A stretch of DNA of 64,000 nucleotides from Anastrepha obliqua (Eukaryota; Arthropoda; Insecta; Diptera; Tephritidae). Position 1 is the first letter of the stretch. Each line of letters opens with the position of its first letter. Positions 1 through 11,529 of the stretch are shown here, piece by piece. A program made the translations under genes and the position numbers. Location of the stretch: contig NC_072896.1 of the NCBI RefSeq assembly GCF_027943255.1, forward strand, positions 1,054,001-1,118,000, given 5' to 3'. Under the pieces are notes generated by a model. The model was not told where the DNA came from. It did no database searches and saw only the letters and a list, made by a program, of their open reading frames with translations.

Positions 1-1257
1 GAATTCCCATATTGAGAGAGTTACTTCAAAAGCCGCAAGGGCATTCTTTGCCTGCACAAGGCTTTTTGGTAAGACAATGGGACTGAACCCTAGAATGACC
101 TTCTGGACATTCACCACAGTTGTGAAACCCATAGTCACTTATGCATCCTTAGCATGGTGGCCCATGGTCAAGCAAAGAAAGGCAGCAAACGAATTAAGCA
201 AACTGCATCGCCCGATATGTGTTAGTATTGCAGGGGCTATGAAAACATGTCCCACGGATGCATTGGGTGTGCTCCTGAACATACCACCGCTTCCAATCTT
301 GATTGAAAGGGAAGCTCGCTCGAGTGCCTTAAGATTAAAAGGCATATCTGAACTTAAAAGTGGTGATATGAAAGGACATTTAAAGATCTTAGAAGACTTC
401 CTACATAGTCCCATTCTTCATAGGAATCAATGGGCCTAAATTCAAAAAATCGATTCCGATGGGATTCTACCCAACAATATTCCAGGCAGAAATACATGCC
501 ATCGAAATATGTGTGAGAGAATGCCTTAGCAGGAAAATGAGAGGTACTCACATCTACATACTTTCAGATAGCCAAGCGGCTCTAAAAGCCCTTCTATCAA
601 CAACTATCACGTCCAAATTGGTAACTGATTGCCTAAACCTTCTCAACACGTTAGGGAACCTCAACATACTAACACTACGCCGGATTCCGGGACATGAAGG
701 ATGAAATGGCTAATGACCTTGCAAAACAAGGAGCAAATATGCAACTTACTGGTCCTGAGCCTTTCTGTGGACTCACACAAAGCCACATTAGTGAATTCCT
801 TAGGAAATGGGAAGAAAGAAAACTTGCCGCACACTGGCTAAACTGTGCCGGTCAGCGTCAAGCCAAACTATTCCTAAGTCCCAACAAAGGAATATCTGAC
901 AAACTTCTCTCACTAAACAGAGTAGATCTGCGTCTTTTAACAGGATATCTTACAGGTCACTGCAGCCTGAGGTATCATCTAAATAATATTGGTCTATCTG
1001 AGACCGATGTCTGCCGCTTTTGCGAAATGGACATAGAAAGCTCAGAACATGTGCTTTGTGAATGTCCTGCGTTGGGCAGACAGAGACTTCGTCACCTTGG
1101 TGGTATCGTAATATCTCCATGCAATCTTTGGAGCAACAAACCCAAAATTGTGCTAAAATTTTTAAAAAGCCAAAAACTCTAGGGTTACAAAAATAGGCCT
1201 TTCACAATAGATCAGCTCTGGTCGCAGTGCGTAATGGCCTTCTAATAATAATAATAC
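1..1257 (+). mobile_element. 3' part of an I/LOA-like non-LTR retrotransposon (LINE)
   Basis: The window opens inside the second ORF of a LINE, so the 5' end lies outside. Conceptual translation gives the RT thumb, an RNase H domain and a C-terminal Cys/His knuckle, in the order seen in I- and LOA-type elements. After the stop at 1182 comes a short 3' UTR ending in TAA units at 1243-1254, and simple TAA tails are typical of I-clade elements. The host sequence resumes at about 1258. The target duplication cannot be checked because the 5' junction is missing. The clade assignment is from motif order only. Confidence 0.85.
2..1182 (+). pseudogene. LINE ORF2 remnant: RT thumb, RNase H, C-terminal knuckle
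   Basis: Three blocks in different frames form one ancestral polypeptide. Block 1 (2-439) is open from the window edge and contains VVKPIVTYASLAWWP, the typical RT thumb. It stops at 437-439. Block 2 (459-704) holds the middle of RNase H, with FQAEIHAIE and the SDSQAA motif, ending in PGHEG. Block 3 (694-1182) resumes with EMANDLAKQG and carries the knuckle CRFCEMDIESSEHVLCECPA. The N-terminal RNase H strand with the first catalytic Asp (DGS motif) is missing between blocks 1 and 2, which implies a deletion as well as the frameshift near 700. It cannot encode a working protein. Confidence 0.85.
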
Positions 1258-3384
1258 GAGGCTACGTAATATTTAGGGCTAGAGCAGATTTTGCTTTGTT
1301 GGCATTGAAGTTCAAAAACTTTTTGTAGTGATTAAGGCCACGTGTGCCGTTTCAGTGTTCCCTGATTTTATATTGGATCCATTTTTTGGTTTCCTGTTTT
1401 TTATATAATTTTTGTTAAAGCCGGAAAATGGAGCTGGTTCAATAAATAGAATAGAGCTGGCATAAAAGTGTGCCTTCTCGTTTCCTTCGTGTAATAAAAA
1501 ATAAGATAAAGATATAAAGAAAATATGCATTACCCATCGCCCTGTTTTTTGTCAAGCTGTCGACGCCATTTTTAGTGGCTTTTGATTTAATAGGAAGGTA
1601 CTGTGGGTAGTATGGGATAACAGGATTTCACTTCTGGGCCATGGTCAGGTCTACTTTAGTAACTTATGCTACATACTTACATAATATATGTGAGTGTATT
1701 TTTGCGTACAGACTTTACTCGAACAATCAGAATATATTTCCGGTAGTATCTCATCAAATGCGAACTAGTATGCGTATGGTCAGATTGCCATTAGTTCAAT
1801 ATCACTTAAGATGTATTTTATTGAATTTTACGCAGTTCGAAACAATGGAAAATATCTCAAATGCACTGCTATAAGCACGCGACGAATCCCGCAGCTGTGG
1901 GAACCTCATCCTTTGCTTATATGATAATGAAAACACACCAGCCTACAGAGAAACAAATGCGCACCCACTTATTTTTATTTATTCAACCATACACGGCGAG
2001 TGGTTTTTCAAAGACTTCGCTTCGTGCGTTTATCTGCTTGCATTCATTTTCACAGTCACATTTCCTCTTCTTTTTATTTCAATCTGTCTCATTAACAATT
2101 TAAAATGCATTCATACGGAGTTTATGTTTCTGTTTTTCTTTGTGGATGCAAACGTGTGCAATATTTAATTTCCTGGCTCGGCGCATACAAACGAAACGAA
2201 AGGATATTTAAAAATAATTTATCAAATTTAATGTAAAATACGTTTTCACCACTTAGCTCAACTTTCATTCAATCAATCGTTCAGTCAGGCCTTTTGGAAG
2301 CCAAAGCAAGCCCCGCCCAGTCCAGTGGAGTACAGCCAGCGTGCAGTTAATGAAATTAATAATTAATTAAAGCAAAATTAAATTAATTGTACAATAAATG
2401 ACAATTTGTCAGTTGTCAGTTGATCTTTTCTACTGCATTCAATGAGTTTGATGTGGGTGATGATTTAATGCGCGGATTGAAAAAGTTTTACAGTTACAAC
2501 TGGTCACTGCCAATGCCAGCGCCAGCCTCTGGTCGAATCTGCAACCCAGACAAATATCAATATTTTGAAATTTCTGTTTAATCTTGATTTTTGCAGTCAA
2601 CTGGGACTCACTCCCCATGAGCCGAATAGTTTTCATTGTATCCGTGTAAATTCATTTGATTACATTTGTGCACGATAAATATGTATTTACAGTTACATAT
2701 TTTTTATTTTTGCATGAGTTGCCACACAGCTATTTGTTTTATGCCCACAAAAGCCACAAATGAATTGAATTTTTTAATTAATTAAATTCACTTACATATT
2801 TTTCATATACAAACACGTATGTATGTGTGTGTGTGTGTGCATGCGTGCCCACAATTAAACATCCGCATTTAATTTATGCAAAGCAATGTATTTGTACTTA
2901 ACGTGTATGTATTTGTAATTGAGTGCCCACTTGCATAAAAGTCTGAAAGCAGTGGAGCAGCGGCAAATGCCAAAATAGGGGATTTGCCATTAAAAAAAAA
3001 ATGAATAAAAAAAAATAAAAATAGCAACGGTGCTTTTGTATTGACCAGAAAAATCTCGAGCTTTTGTCGCACCAATAATTGTGGTTAAAGTCGGTTAACC
3101 TGGATGGTCTTCTATTTTTTTCAGTTCTGGTTTATTCATAGCATATTTCAACGGTTAAAGAATATCGATTAACATTCGTGCGAAGAAGCTGTGAATTTGT
3201 TTATAATAACCAGCCGCTTACTGTGCTCTTAACCCTCCCTGCGCCAGCCCTCATATCAATAATCTCGCGTAGTAAAGCCAATATTGGGACCAACGGATTT
3301 CTCTTAACCTTTCGCATGTTTTAGTGATGGAAGTGTAAAACACATGAACTGAGGAATATATCCTGAAACCGTGTTTAAACCAAG
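1258..3384. other. Non-coding AT-rich stretch, no gene recognised
   Basis: Only short open frames without recognisable protein content occur here. A GT run lies at about 2825-2839, and ATTAATTA-type runs lie around 2350-2390 and 2770. I see no TIR pair or target duplication. Confidence 0.6.
2825..2839. repeat. (GT)n microsatellite
   Basis: A short run of GT dinucleotides sits between GTAT and GCAT units. This is ordinary simple sequence. Confidence 0.85.
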
Positions 3385-3619
3385 TTTCTCTTTCACTTCC
3401 TGGATTACATGGTGGTTTTGCCACACAAATGGAAGGCTCTTTGGTTTTTTTGCCACTTTAAAGGACAGATGAGACAGAAGGGAAACTTTTTATTACAGAA
3501 ATTCACGCGTTACTGTTTACCCATTCAGACCCAAGGAAATGTTAAGCCGGAAAAATGTACACTTTTTTCTGGAAGCTTTTTACGAAACTGGCTTTTTATT
3601 TGCCTGGCACCTGATGTAA

Positions 3620-3956
3620 GCAGACGACTTAAAAATTTGTACCTCAATAAGAAACGCAGAGGGCGTGATTTGGCTTCAGGCTCACCTTAATGAACTCGCT
3701 TGTTGGAGTACATATTCACGTATCTCTTTAGATTTTAAAAAGTGTTTTCAAGTCACTTCCCTTAAATCTCGTTATAAATCTTGTTATATCTCCAACAATG
3801 CCTTCCAATCTGTGAATGAGATAAAAGACCTTTGAGTAGTTTTTGACTCTAATTTTTTATTCTTAAGTCAAATCTTGGGCTTTGTTAGACCTAACAATTC
3901 GAACTTCTCAGATCCTTACACGATCAAATTGCTGTTTACCGCGTTTGTTCGATCTA
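3620..3956 (+). pseudogene. RT palm/thumb remnant, left of the mariner
   Basis: Reading from about 3627 gives ADDLKICTSIRNAEG, the catalytic (Y)ADD motif of a LINE reverse transcriptase. It is followed by LQAHLNELACWSTYSRISL, then KKCFQVTS and VNEIKDL, which match RT blocks 6-7 in order. An in-frame stop follows IKDL at about 3834. The frame continues as VVFDSNFLFLSQ and DPYTIKLLFTAFVRS up to the mariner. The Tyr before ADD is lost. The family call rests on motif order; the exact clade is uncertain. Confidence 0.8.
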
Positions 3957-5181
3957 CAAGGTGAAGTCCACAATAAACAAGACGGAGCTAAAATAGAAAC
4001 GACAGGAGCTGTGCTCCGATAACTTCGAGTTTATTTATTCAAAATTGTCCCCTCTGGCCTCGATACACTGTTTTGCGGAATCTAAACGCTTTTCGAAAGA
4101 GTATTTCAGGTCATTGACCGAAATGTCCTTCAGGATGTCGTTAAAAGCCTTTTAGATGGCCTCTATGGACGCAAAACGTTTTCTTTTCATAGCCAAATGG
4201 AATTTTCCGTAAAGGTAGAAGTCACGGAGAGCCTTATCAAGCGAATACGGTTAGTGATTGATGGTTAAAATGCGATTTCTAGTCAAAAAATCAGTCACAA
4301 GAGTAAATCGATGAGCTGGTGCAGTATCAAGCAATAAGCGCCAGCTTCATCCTTCGCGGTATTCAGGGCGAATTCGACGAAAGTGACGCCACAAACGCTT
4401 CAAAACGCCAAGATAGGAAATTGCATTGACAGTCTGGCCCGTTGGCTTGAACTCCTTGTGATTTTTGACTTCTTCAAACGCAATTTTTTGGGTGGTGGCT
4501 CGTCTGTGGCCTTCCATTCGGCACTTTGAGCCTTAGATTCAGTTTCATGCTTCAACACCACGTCTCATCACCAGTTACAATGTTGTAAAGAAAGTTCTCG
4601 TCTTTCCTCGCTTCTTTAATGAAGTCTTTCGAATCTTGAATTCTGAGCAATTTTTGGTCCTCGGTTAACTTGTGCAGAATGAAACGTACGCAGACCTTTC
4701 GTAAGCCCAAATGATCAGTTAAAATGCGATAAATCGATGTTTTGGAAATATTCAACTCTGATTTTATGAACTTCAATGATGATTTCGGTTCATTGATAAG
4801 TTTACAAACAATTACGATGGAGTTTTCGGTGATTATTCATTTTGGGCGGCTCGTATGGTCATTGTCATTTATGTCCTCACAACCATCTTTGAAACATGTA
4901 AACCACTCATGAACTCTGAATGAGATATACAATCATCGCCATAAACATTTTTAATCAATTCAAATGTTTCGGCAAACTCATTTTTGAACCGATGACACGA
5001 ACATACTGACACTTTAGATGCAATCACTCACTTAGTCGCTTACACTGAACCGAATGTCAAAACGCTTTCACTGGAAGTCAGCTAGCTATGTAACTTCCAA
5101 CGCACTAACTCGTTAAAAAGATTACGAATTCAAAAACATTTTTATGATGCCAGTCTTGTTTTTATTTTGGACTTTATCTTG
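3957..5181 (-). mobile_element. mariner-family DNA transposon, about 1.2 kb
   Basis: Both ends carry similar inverted termini of about 35 bp. The left end reads CAAGGTGAAGTCCA then AATAAACAAGAC, and the right end on the minus strand reads CAAGATAAAGTCCA then AATAAAAACAAGAC. A TA lies at the left junction (3955-3956). The matching right TA is now TC, either mutated or misplaced by a base or two. The 1.2-kb length suits a mariner. It sits inside the LINE RT at 3385-5545 in the opposite orientation. The transposase is broken, so the element is dead. Confidence 0.85.
4035..5010 (-). pseudogene. mariner transposase remnant
   Basis: On the minus strand the N-terminal part (about 5010-4830) reads FKNEFAETFELIKNVYGDDC and then, after a shift, GCEDINDNDHTSRPK, the mariner helix-turn-helix region. 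The 75-codon open piece 4776-4552 contains the linker-region remnant RKVCVRFILHKLTEDQ and ends in VTGDETWC, the block with the first catalytic Asp. Later pieces in shifted frames give PTGQTVN, DTAPAHR (second Asp kept, but HHDN altered), YSLDKAL and DSAKQCIEARGDNFE. Several frameshifts and stops separate the pieces. The EDIND-type N-terminus suggests a cecropia-like subfamily, which is a tentative call. Confidence 0.85.
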
Positions 5182-5466
5182 TCGGAATATGCTTCAGTTA
5201 TTTGGAGACCTTATCACCAATTCGCTATCACAAGAATAGAATGGGTACAAAAGATGTTTCTGAAATCTGGCCTACGATCTTTAAATATGTATCCCCCATT
5301 TCCGGGTTATAGCTTTTTATTATTAATTGGATTAATATCGTTTCAATTCTCGAACTCCCTATCACTAGATTTTATCACTACAGTTACTAAAAATGAATTC
5401 TCTCCTAATTTAATTTTTGTTGCTTTTATCAAATTAATTTTAGTTGCATTTGTTATTTTTTTTTAA
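5182..5466 (+). pseudogene. RT thumb remnant, right of the mariner
   Basis: This stretch opens with SEYASVIWRPYHQFAITRIE, followed by WVQKMFLKSGLRSLN and PPFPGYSFLLLIGLISF. It is the C-terminal RT segment found in Jockey/CR1-like LINEs and continues the RT interrupted at 3956. It stops at 5466. The following 80 bases, including paired GTCAGTAG/CTGACT-like words and an A-rich end, look like the LINE 3' UTR. Confidence 0.8.
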
Positions 5467-5545
5467 ATGGTTTACATGGGCACTAAGTCAGTAGTCTGTA
5501 AGAACCTTTGCTCTGACTAAATTGAATAAATATGTAAATAAATTT

Positions 5546-6965
5546 CTAATCATTTACTAAAAAACTTGAATTATCTCCGACGTGGATTCTATTTAAAAAA
5601 AAGTCTTTAGAGATGCAAGAGGGTAAAACTGCGGAATCACTTCACATTACGCCCTCCACATGCCTTTATGCCAACATAGCTTTAATTATTGTTTCATTAA
5701 CATTGCCACCCGTTTCGTGTTCTGCGAATCACAAATGTTGTTGGCTCTGAAATGTTGTTAGTTTTTATTAATAACATCCATATATTTTAAAATTTTTCAT
5801 GTTTGTATTTTATGCTCAAGCTTTCACACATGCAAATAAAATATGCATAGTCCTCGTGTATATGGACTAAAGATGCGTGAAAACATTATTGTATTGTAAT
5901 TCAGTTTACATTGATATTTTAAATCTGAAATCGAATAATATGGATTTAAAGAGCCAAAGTAGACGGGGCAAGCGCAGGTGGCGATTTTATTTGCCGACCT
6001 CATGTCCCACTGCAATATACTGTGACGAATCATGACAATAGCGAAACGAATCAGGTTCGCAAATAAAACACGAATGTCATATGGCAAGACAATAGTTGCC
6101 AGAAATTACGAGTTGCCACATCCAGATAGTTGTTTAGTACCTATACAAGAAGAGGTGTACACAGGGGTATTCGGTCTTAAGTTGAAAGTGGGAACGTGTA
6201 AAGTGATTAAGCATTGAATCTAAATGGAACAAGTTGTGTTGCCATTACTTTATGAGTTTTATTGGTAATCCAGTAATCGATCTCAGATGAATTACACAGA
6301 GACATTTATGTGAGAAAAAGGCAGAAAAACTAATATGCCATAAGAATTTAAATTCTGTGTAACAAAAATCCTTTAACAATTATTCGTTTTCATACAAAAT
6401 CACTCATAAGCCGACTTTGTCTGATATCCCAAAAATTCAGGATTTTAGGCTAAATATTAACAGAAATGAAAAGTGACGATATTTTTTTCAGTTTATATCG
6501 ACGACAAAATTAACACCAAAATCCACAAAATAACCACCAAATTTTTGGCTTAACTTCACTTCCTGGGCAATGGTGAATATGTGAGTGCGTTCCCTTCGGT
6601 ATCCACGGTTACTATGTTTTCTTCCACATTTTTTAGGATGGATCTTCCAGCGTCACATGCTTGACGTTCATATTACGAGAACGTTCGAATTATTGTTTTG
6701 CCATTGCATTTCCCCTGTAATGCCTTCATAGCTGCCTTCTACATTTATTTCTGGAGAAATTCATTTTACATTAGGCTGGGTTAAGTTGAAGTGGTTGCCT
6801 TGTGGGACACACTTAGACTCATATCGTATTATGATGTCACGCCGAGAACTTGTCATTATCTCTCCCAAATCGTACACTCCTAAAAAGTTTTCATTAAACA
6901 ATTGTTTATCCAAAATAGTAAATCTAAGAGTAAATTCCAGCCTCCTCCTGAGCTTCTTCTATCCT
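5546..6965. other. Non-coding AT-rich stretch, nothing recognised
   Basis: No open frame here resembles a protein I know. I found no TIR pair, target duplication or RNA gene. Confidence 0.55.
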
Positions 6966-7203
6966 TTATATATATATATATATATAATGGGCGCGTACAC
7001 CCGACTCCGAACGGCAGATATTTTTATGAGGAGCTTTTTCATGGAAGAAATACACTCGGAGGTTTGCCATGGCCTGCGAAGGGGCTACCACTATTACAAA
7101 AATGTTTTTCTTAATTTTGGTGTTTCACCGAGATTCGAACGTACGTTCTCTCTGTGAGTTCCGAATGGTAGTCACGCACCAACCCATTCGGCTAGGGCGG
7201 CCG
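6966..7203 (-). mobile_element. tRNA-derived SINE (full-length head, shortened body)
   Basis: Read on the minus strand, the element begins at about 7203 with an RNA polymerase III A box, TAGCCGAATGGGTTGG (7194-7179). About 38 nt later comes a B box, GTTCGAATCTC (7140-7130). That spacing and both motifs are those of a tRNA. A body follows, including CCATGAAAAAGCTCCTCATA (about 7041-7022), then CGGAGTCGGGTGTACGCGCC and a TATA-rich tail (6988-6966). Body and tail recur at 29487-29616 and 34841-36066, which carry extra sequence between GTCGG and GTGTA, so this copy has an internal deletion there. No clear target duplication was seen. Confidence 0.85.
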
Positions 7204-7449
7204 CTGATAAATACAATAGATCATTTTTCTTTAGCTGCTTAAAATGTTCAAGAGCTCGAAAAGTGAAACAATGATCAATTTTCGAGTAAGTATCGCATTA
7301 CCCGATATACGGTTGTCTTTAGCTCTAGAATAAAACAATAATATACCGAATTTTGTTTGTTGAATTTTTATAAAAAACGCCACTATCTGAACCACCCTGT
7401 ACATGTACAGGCATACTTCTTCTTTTTGTTTGGCACGATAGCCAAAAGA

Positions 7450-7713
7450 TAGCTGGATCTTTATTTGCTGCGCTATGTCTATATCGTCGTAAAGCTCATA
7501 CAGCTCATCGTTCCATCGCCTGCGATATTCGCCGTTGACAACGTGCAAAGGTCCAAAAATCTTCCGCAGAATCTCTCTCAAGCTTTCCGACCCCTTATCG
7601 TCCACGCTTCTGCGTCATACGTTGGGAGGGACATGATGAGTGCCATATAGAGTGTTAGTTTTGTTCGTCAAAAGAGAACTTTACTAATTAGTTTAAAAAA
7701 GCTACAGTAACTG
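7450..7713 (-). mobile_element. RTE-like LINE fragment
   Basis: On the minus strand this encodes broken pieces of an RTE-type RT C-terminus: SKVL..RTK, then AEAWTIRGR, FGPLHVVNGEYRRRWNDEL and YELYDDIDIAQQIKIQ. The nucleotide sequence around ACGAACAAAACTAACACTCT and GCAGAAGCGTGGACGAT is nearly identical to 9404-9483 on the other strand, so both copies belong to one family. The frame is broken between TKIxLY and EAW, and homology stops near 7450, where unrelated sequence follows. The 3' end is missing. Confidence 0.8.
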
Positions 7714-9233
7714 ACGAAAACGGTTAGTATGTAAAAAAGATTAACTTGCAGGCACTGAAGCAAGGGTGTACAAAGACTTGCCATCAAGTGCCGCTCACTT
7801 AACATTTTGGTGGTTAAAGAAACAAAACCGTTTGTGGAAAGCTTATAAAAAAAGTTGGTACTGAGTCTGTTTGGATTTTTTTATGACGTTGAAACTCACA
7901 GTATTGGCCCAAATTTTACAAGAAAATTAAGAATATTTATGCCGCCATCGATCAGTAGAGGCGTCGCTTTAAGAGCTCTATCATATCAGAAATACTCTCT
8001 TTGACTACAGAGGTTAGACAGATACCTATTATTTACATTATATTATATTATATGTTTGCGGAGATATTTTTTATTTTTGTTTTTATTATACACGCCCGAG
8101 AAGTTGACATCGAATGCACAAAAAATGGCCAACAAATTAAATGCCCAGCACAAACCCACTTAGCTGTGCTATCAGCGCCTCAATCAACTCATTATGATTT
8201 ACCAAATTGTGTGCTAAAGCGGTACTTAAATAACAACCATTCCTAAATTTTATTTCGCTAACCTGTCACTGCCTGTCACTCCATCGCTGAAGCCCAGCTA
8301 CATATAAGTGCACTCAGGCGCAGCGCAGTAATTTGCTGGATAATCATTTAAATTTTTTATAGCTGCAAAATAATTAAAAGGCTGCAAATGTAAAAATAAC
8401 AGCAGCAGCTTCAGCTTTTACAAAAACACGGCTAAGTAATGACATCGCTACAACAACAACAGCCGCAGCAGCAAACGCCTACAACATTATAACCAGCACT
8501 TATTAGTTTCAGTAATGCAATTTGTTAAATTATTTACATCGTAATGCAATGAGGCATGTGCGAAAGCATAAAAGAATTTTTGCATACTGATATAAAAATT
8601 ATTGAAAAAATAAATAAATAATGTTGAAAACCGAGCAGCAAAAAAATCAAGGTACCACAAAAAGTGCAGTTTTTAATCTGCTGCCATTTCCGATTTCCGT
8701 TTCCGGACACTTTGTCGCGTTTGTGATTTGTCATTTGAGTTCAACACCGAATCCACAAGCTCGTGTTTATCAGTGGTTTTTCCGTAATTGTAATTGTAAT
8801 TGTCGATTGGCCAGTTTTGATTTTTTCATTTTGTCTTTTGGACAATACAAAATAATTTTTATGTTCTGCGCTTTTTTTGTTAAGTTTATAATATTTTAAT
8901 TTGTATTGCTAATTACACATAAGCAAATATACAAATTAACTCGATTATGTCAATTATTCAGTCACTGTTTACTCATTTGAGTTTCAATTATAAATTCGAT
9001 GGGATTATTTTGTTTTAAACAGACAAATTAAGTAAAAAGCTGCAAAAGTAAAAAAACATCGAAATTAAAAAAATGTTATACAAACCAACATACGGTAAGA
9101 AATTATTAATTTTATTGTTTCGCTGGAGGCTGCATATCTTTCATTTAAATGGAAACTAATGATTTTTTGGCGTGATGCTACAATTGACAAAGTTTTTTAT
9201 TTCCTAAGGCATAACATCGCAGAACAAGGCATA
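7714..9233. other. Non-coding stretch, nothing recognised
   Basis: AT-rich sequence with a patch of CAG/CAA triplets at about 8398-8480 that shows no long open frame. Nothing else is supportable. Confidence 0.55.
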
Positions 9234-9880
9234 TAAGGTGGCACAAAATTAATCACCCGGTCGAAAGATTTATAATTTTTGCAAGTGGCGGCGCTCCTCA
9301 AAAATATTTGGCACTTGTAAACTAGACTAGACGTAAATATACGCAGAATCTCCCTTGCCAACAAGTGCTACTTTGGACTAAGTAGGCAATTGAGTAGTAA
9401 AGTCCTCTCTCGACGAACAAAACTAACACTCTACAAGACTCTCATCATGCCTGCCCTAACGTATGGCGCAGAAGCGTGGACGATGACAACATCCGATGAA
9501 GCGACGCTTGGAGTGTTCGAGAGAAAGATTCTAAGCATGATTTTTGGACCTTTGCACATCGTCCGAATCGATAAAAACGCTCTGGCTTTGAAAGTATTCC
9601 ATGCGGTACCAGCTGGTGGTAGCAGAGGAAGAGGAAGGCCTCCTCTGCGTTGGAAAGATCAGGTGGAGAAGGACTTGGCTTCACTTGGTGTGCCCAATTG
9701 GTGCCGGTTAGCACGAGAAAGAAACGACTGGTGCGCTTTGTGAAACTCGGCCAAAATTGCTTATGCGGTTATCGCGTCAATTAAGAAAAGGACATCAAAG
9801 ATTTCCATCGTTAAAAATCATTTTTTTAGTAAAAAAGTTATTTAAAAACAAAATTGGATTATTATTTTTGGGCCACCTTG
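9234..9880. mobile_element. TIR-bounded element (Tc1/mariner-like ends) holding an RTE fragment
   Basis: The left end TAAGGTGGCACAAAATTAAT (from 9234) and the inverted right end CAAGGTGGCCCAAAAATAAT (from 9880 inwards) match at about 17 of 20 positions. Each is flanked by TA (9232-9233 and 9881-9882), as expected for the Tc1/mariner superfamily. Nothing between them looks like a transposase. The interior is mostly the RTE remnant at 9334-9790. This is either a non-autonomous element that received an RTE insertion or one that captured it. Confidence 0.6.
9334..9790 (+). pseudogene. RTE-like LINE ORF2 C-terminus and 3' end
   Basis: Reading from about 9334 gives ISLANKCYFGLSRQLSSKVL, then SRRTKLTLYKTLIMPALTYG and AEAWTMTTSDEATLGVFERK. 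The C-terminal block GRGRPPLRWKDQVEKDLASL ends near the stop at 9741. These are the conserved RTE-clade C-terminal blocks. The sequence jumps from FGPLHIV to RIDKNA. The sister copy at 7450-7713 has about 30 residues (NGEYRRR...IKIQ) at that point, so this copy has an internal deletion that stayed in frame. The 3' UTR (9745-9787) resembles the SINE tail at 36021-36066. Confidence 0.85.
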
Positions 9881-9882
9881 TA

Positions 9883-11529
9883 GAATCTGAAAAATAATTA
9901 AGCTAACAGCAATGAACCTTCACACCGAGCAAAAATTTTATAAAAAAAACATAAATAAATATTATCGTATAATTACCGTATTCAACAGGTTTGTCCCCTC
10001 GTAATTTTTTCTTATTTTGATTATATTCACATTTTATAAAAAAAAAAAAATATTTTTTCGAAATTCCTAAAAAAATTAAAAAAAAAGTTGCCAAACAAGT
10101 GTGAAGGATATTGTTTTTTGGAGGTAAAATAAATTTGAAATGAGCGAAAATTGTGTTTTAATAAAAAATTTCGCAAAAGGCGAATGGTAATCAACATATA
10201 AATAAACGCATAGTGAGATGCCATTAAAACGAAAAAAAGGGGGGAAAACAAGCGGAAAACATCGGAAGTTTTTGAATAGCTTTTGCGTGCACAAATATTT
10301 TCCTTGAAAAGTGAAAATGAACTTCATGAAAGATGACTTTGTTTATAAATAAAACCAGTGTGATAGCCTCAAGTATGGGATATACTAATGTGCATTGCCA
10401 ATTCAGCCCTATGACCTCCTGATCATATCAAAATTCACGAATAGGCCTATCTTATATTTTTGTGGAAGAAAAAAAAGCATTCTGAGTAATTTTTAATTTT
10501 GCAATTCATAAATGATAATGATAAATATTTCAAGCCATTAATGAAATATTTTTGAAATTCATAACATTATCTGTTTGTAATATATTATCAGTTGTTATTA
10601 CATTTGCCTGATTACACTTGAAATTTTTTTGTCTGTACCCAATTAAACTGAACTTAACCCTTCGAATAAATAGCCAAATAGTGCTAATATTACCATTTAC
10701 TTACACCTTGAATGCCACACAAATGACATCTTGTCAACTGGTAAATATTTGTGACGAAGCGTTCGGTTCAAGATCAATTGCTGGCAGACAAACACAAATA
10801 ATGAAGTGAATACTTATATGTAAGTGTAAGTGCACAAAGTACACAAACAAGTATGTATGCATGTCACGAGCAAGTCATACCCTGTAGGAAAATTCTGAGC
10901 TAGAGGAGCAAGTCAGTGGTTTGGTAGTGGTAAGGTACGCTTTTGTTCCCGAAGATGACTCCTTAGCGATTCAGCCCTTTAGCCCGAAATATTGTCTCCT
11001 ATGATAGATTAAAGAAGACAAGTAATAGAAAACCGCTCCATATTCGTGTCACTTCTGATGGATCTAATAGTAAAATCTTTCGAGGACATATTTCTAAATT
11101 TGTGTAGTGATATTTAAGGTATTTTAGGTTGTACATTCTTGTTACTGGTTAGCGCGCGGTACGAAAATATACCTCTACTATTTTCAATTCACCAAGCACC
11201 TATCGAGCAGCGAATAAAACAAGAAATACCTTTGAATCCAAAGAATCATTATTTGTCTTGAAAGTGTGCGAAACATAAGAAAATAAAAATCTCTACTTAT
11301 AGTTAAAATCTTTTGTCGCTTTTGAGTTAGGCGGCTAAAAACAAAAAAAATCCCTAATCTGTTGATGCTTTCTCCCATAAATCCTTCGCTTAGCGAGCAA
11401 TGGAACTCTCGGGCGAGTACAGAAGTGATGAATCAAAAACAGCTATCTAAAATTTTAAACTCATTTGAAAACCTAATGTAAAATGTGTTCAAATTTCAAA
11501 AACGCGCGTCCCGGAATATATTCAGAAAA
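9883..11529. other. Non-coding AT-rich stretch
   Basis: Homopolymer A/T runs dominate 9930-10160. A TACCCTGTAGGAAAA word at about 10879 resembles the CCCTGCAGGGAAAAGT terminus seen at 54131 but has no partner nearby. No gene is supportable. Confidence 0.55.

Larger units (their letters stand above)
3385..5545 (+). mobile_element. Jockey/CR1-like LINE relic interrupted by a mariner
   Basis: A decayed LINE reverse transcriptase is split in two by the mariner at 3957-5181. The left part runs from about 3385, where LPHKWKA resembles the conserved start of the fingers, to 3956. The right part runs from 5182 to about 5466, followed by a 3' UTR-like tail to about 5545. Joining the two sides conceptually places FTAFVRS directly before EYASVIWRPYHQF, the continuous thumb motif of this RT group. 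The mariner therefore landed in an existing LINE. The middle of the RT between about 3470 and 3620 is poorly preserved, so the start is uncertain. Confidence 0.8.

Noticed and set aside
1..6. GAATTC at the window start as a cloning junction
   Set aside because: It is inside a continuous LINE reading frame. Nothing indicates vector or chimera.
7125..7203. Candidate tRNA gene
   Set aside because: The pol III boxes belong to a SINE: a repeat body and tail follow, and the same body occurs elsewhere without the head.
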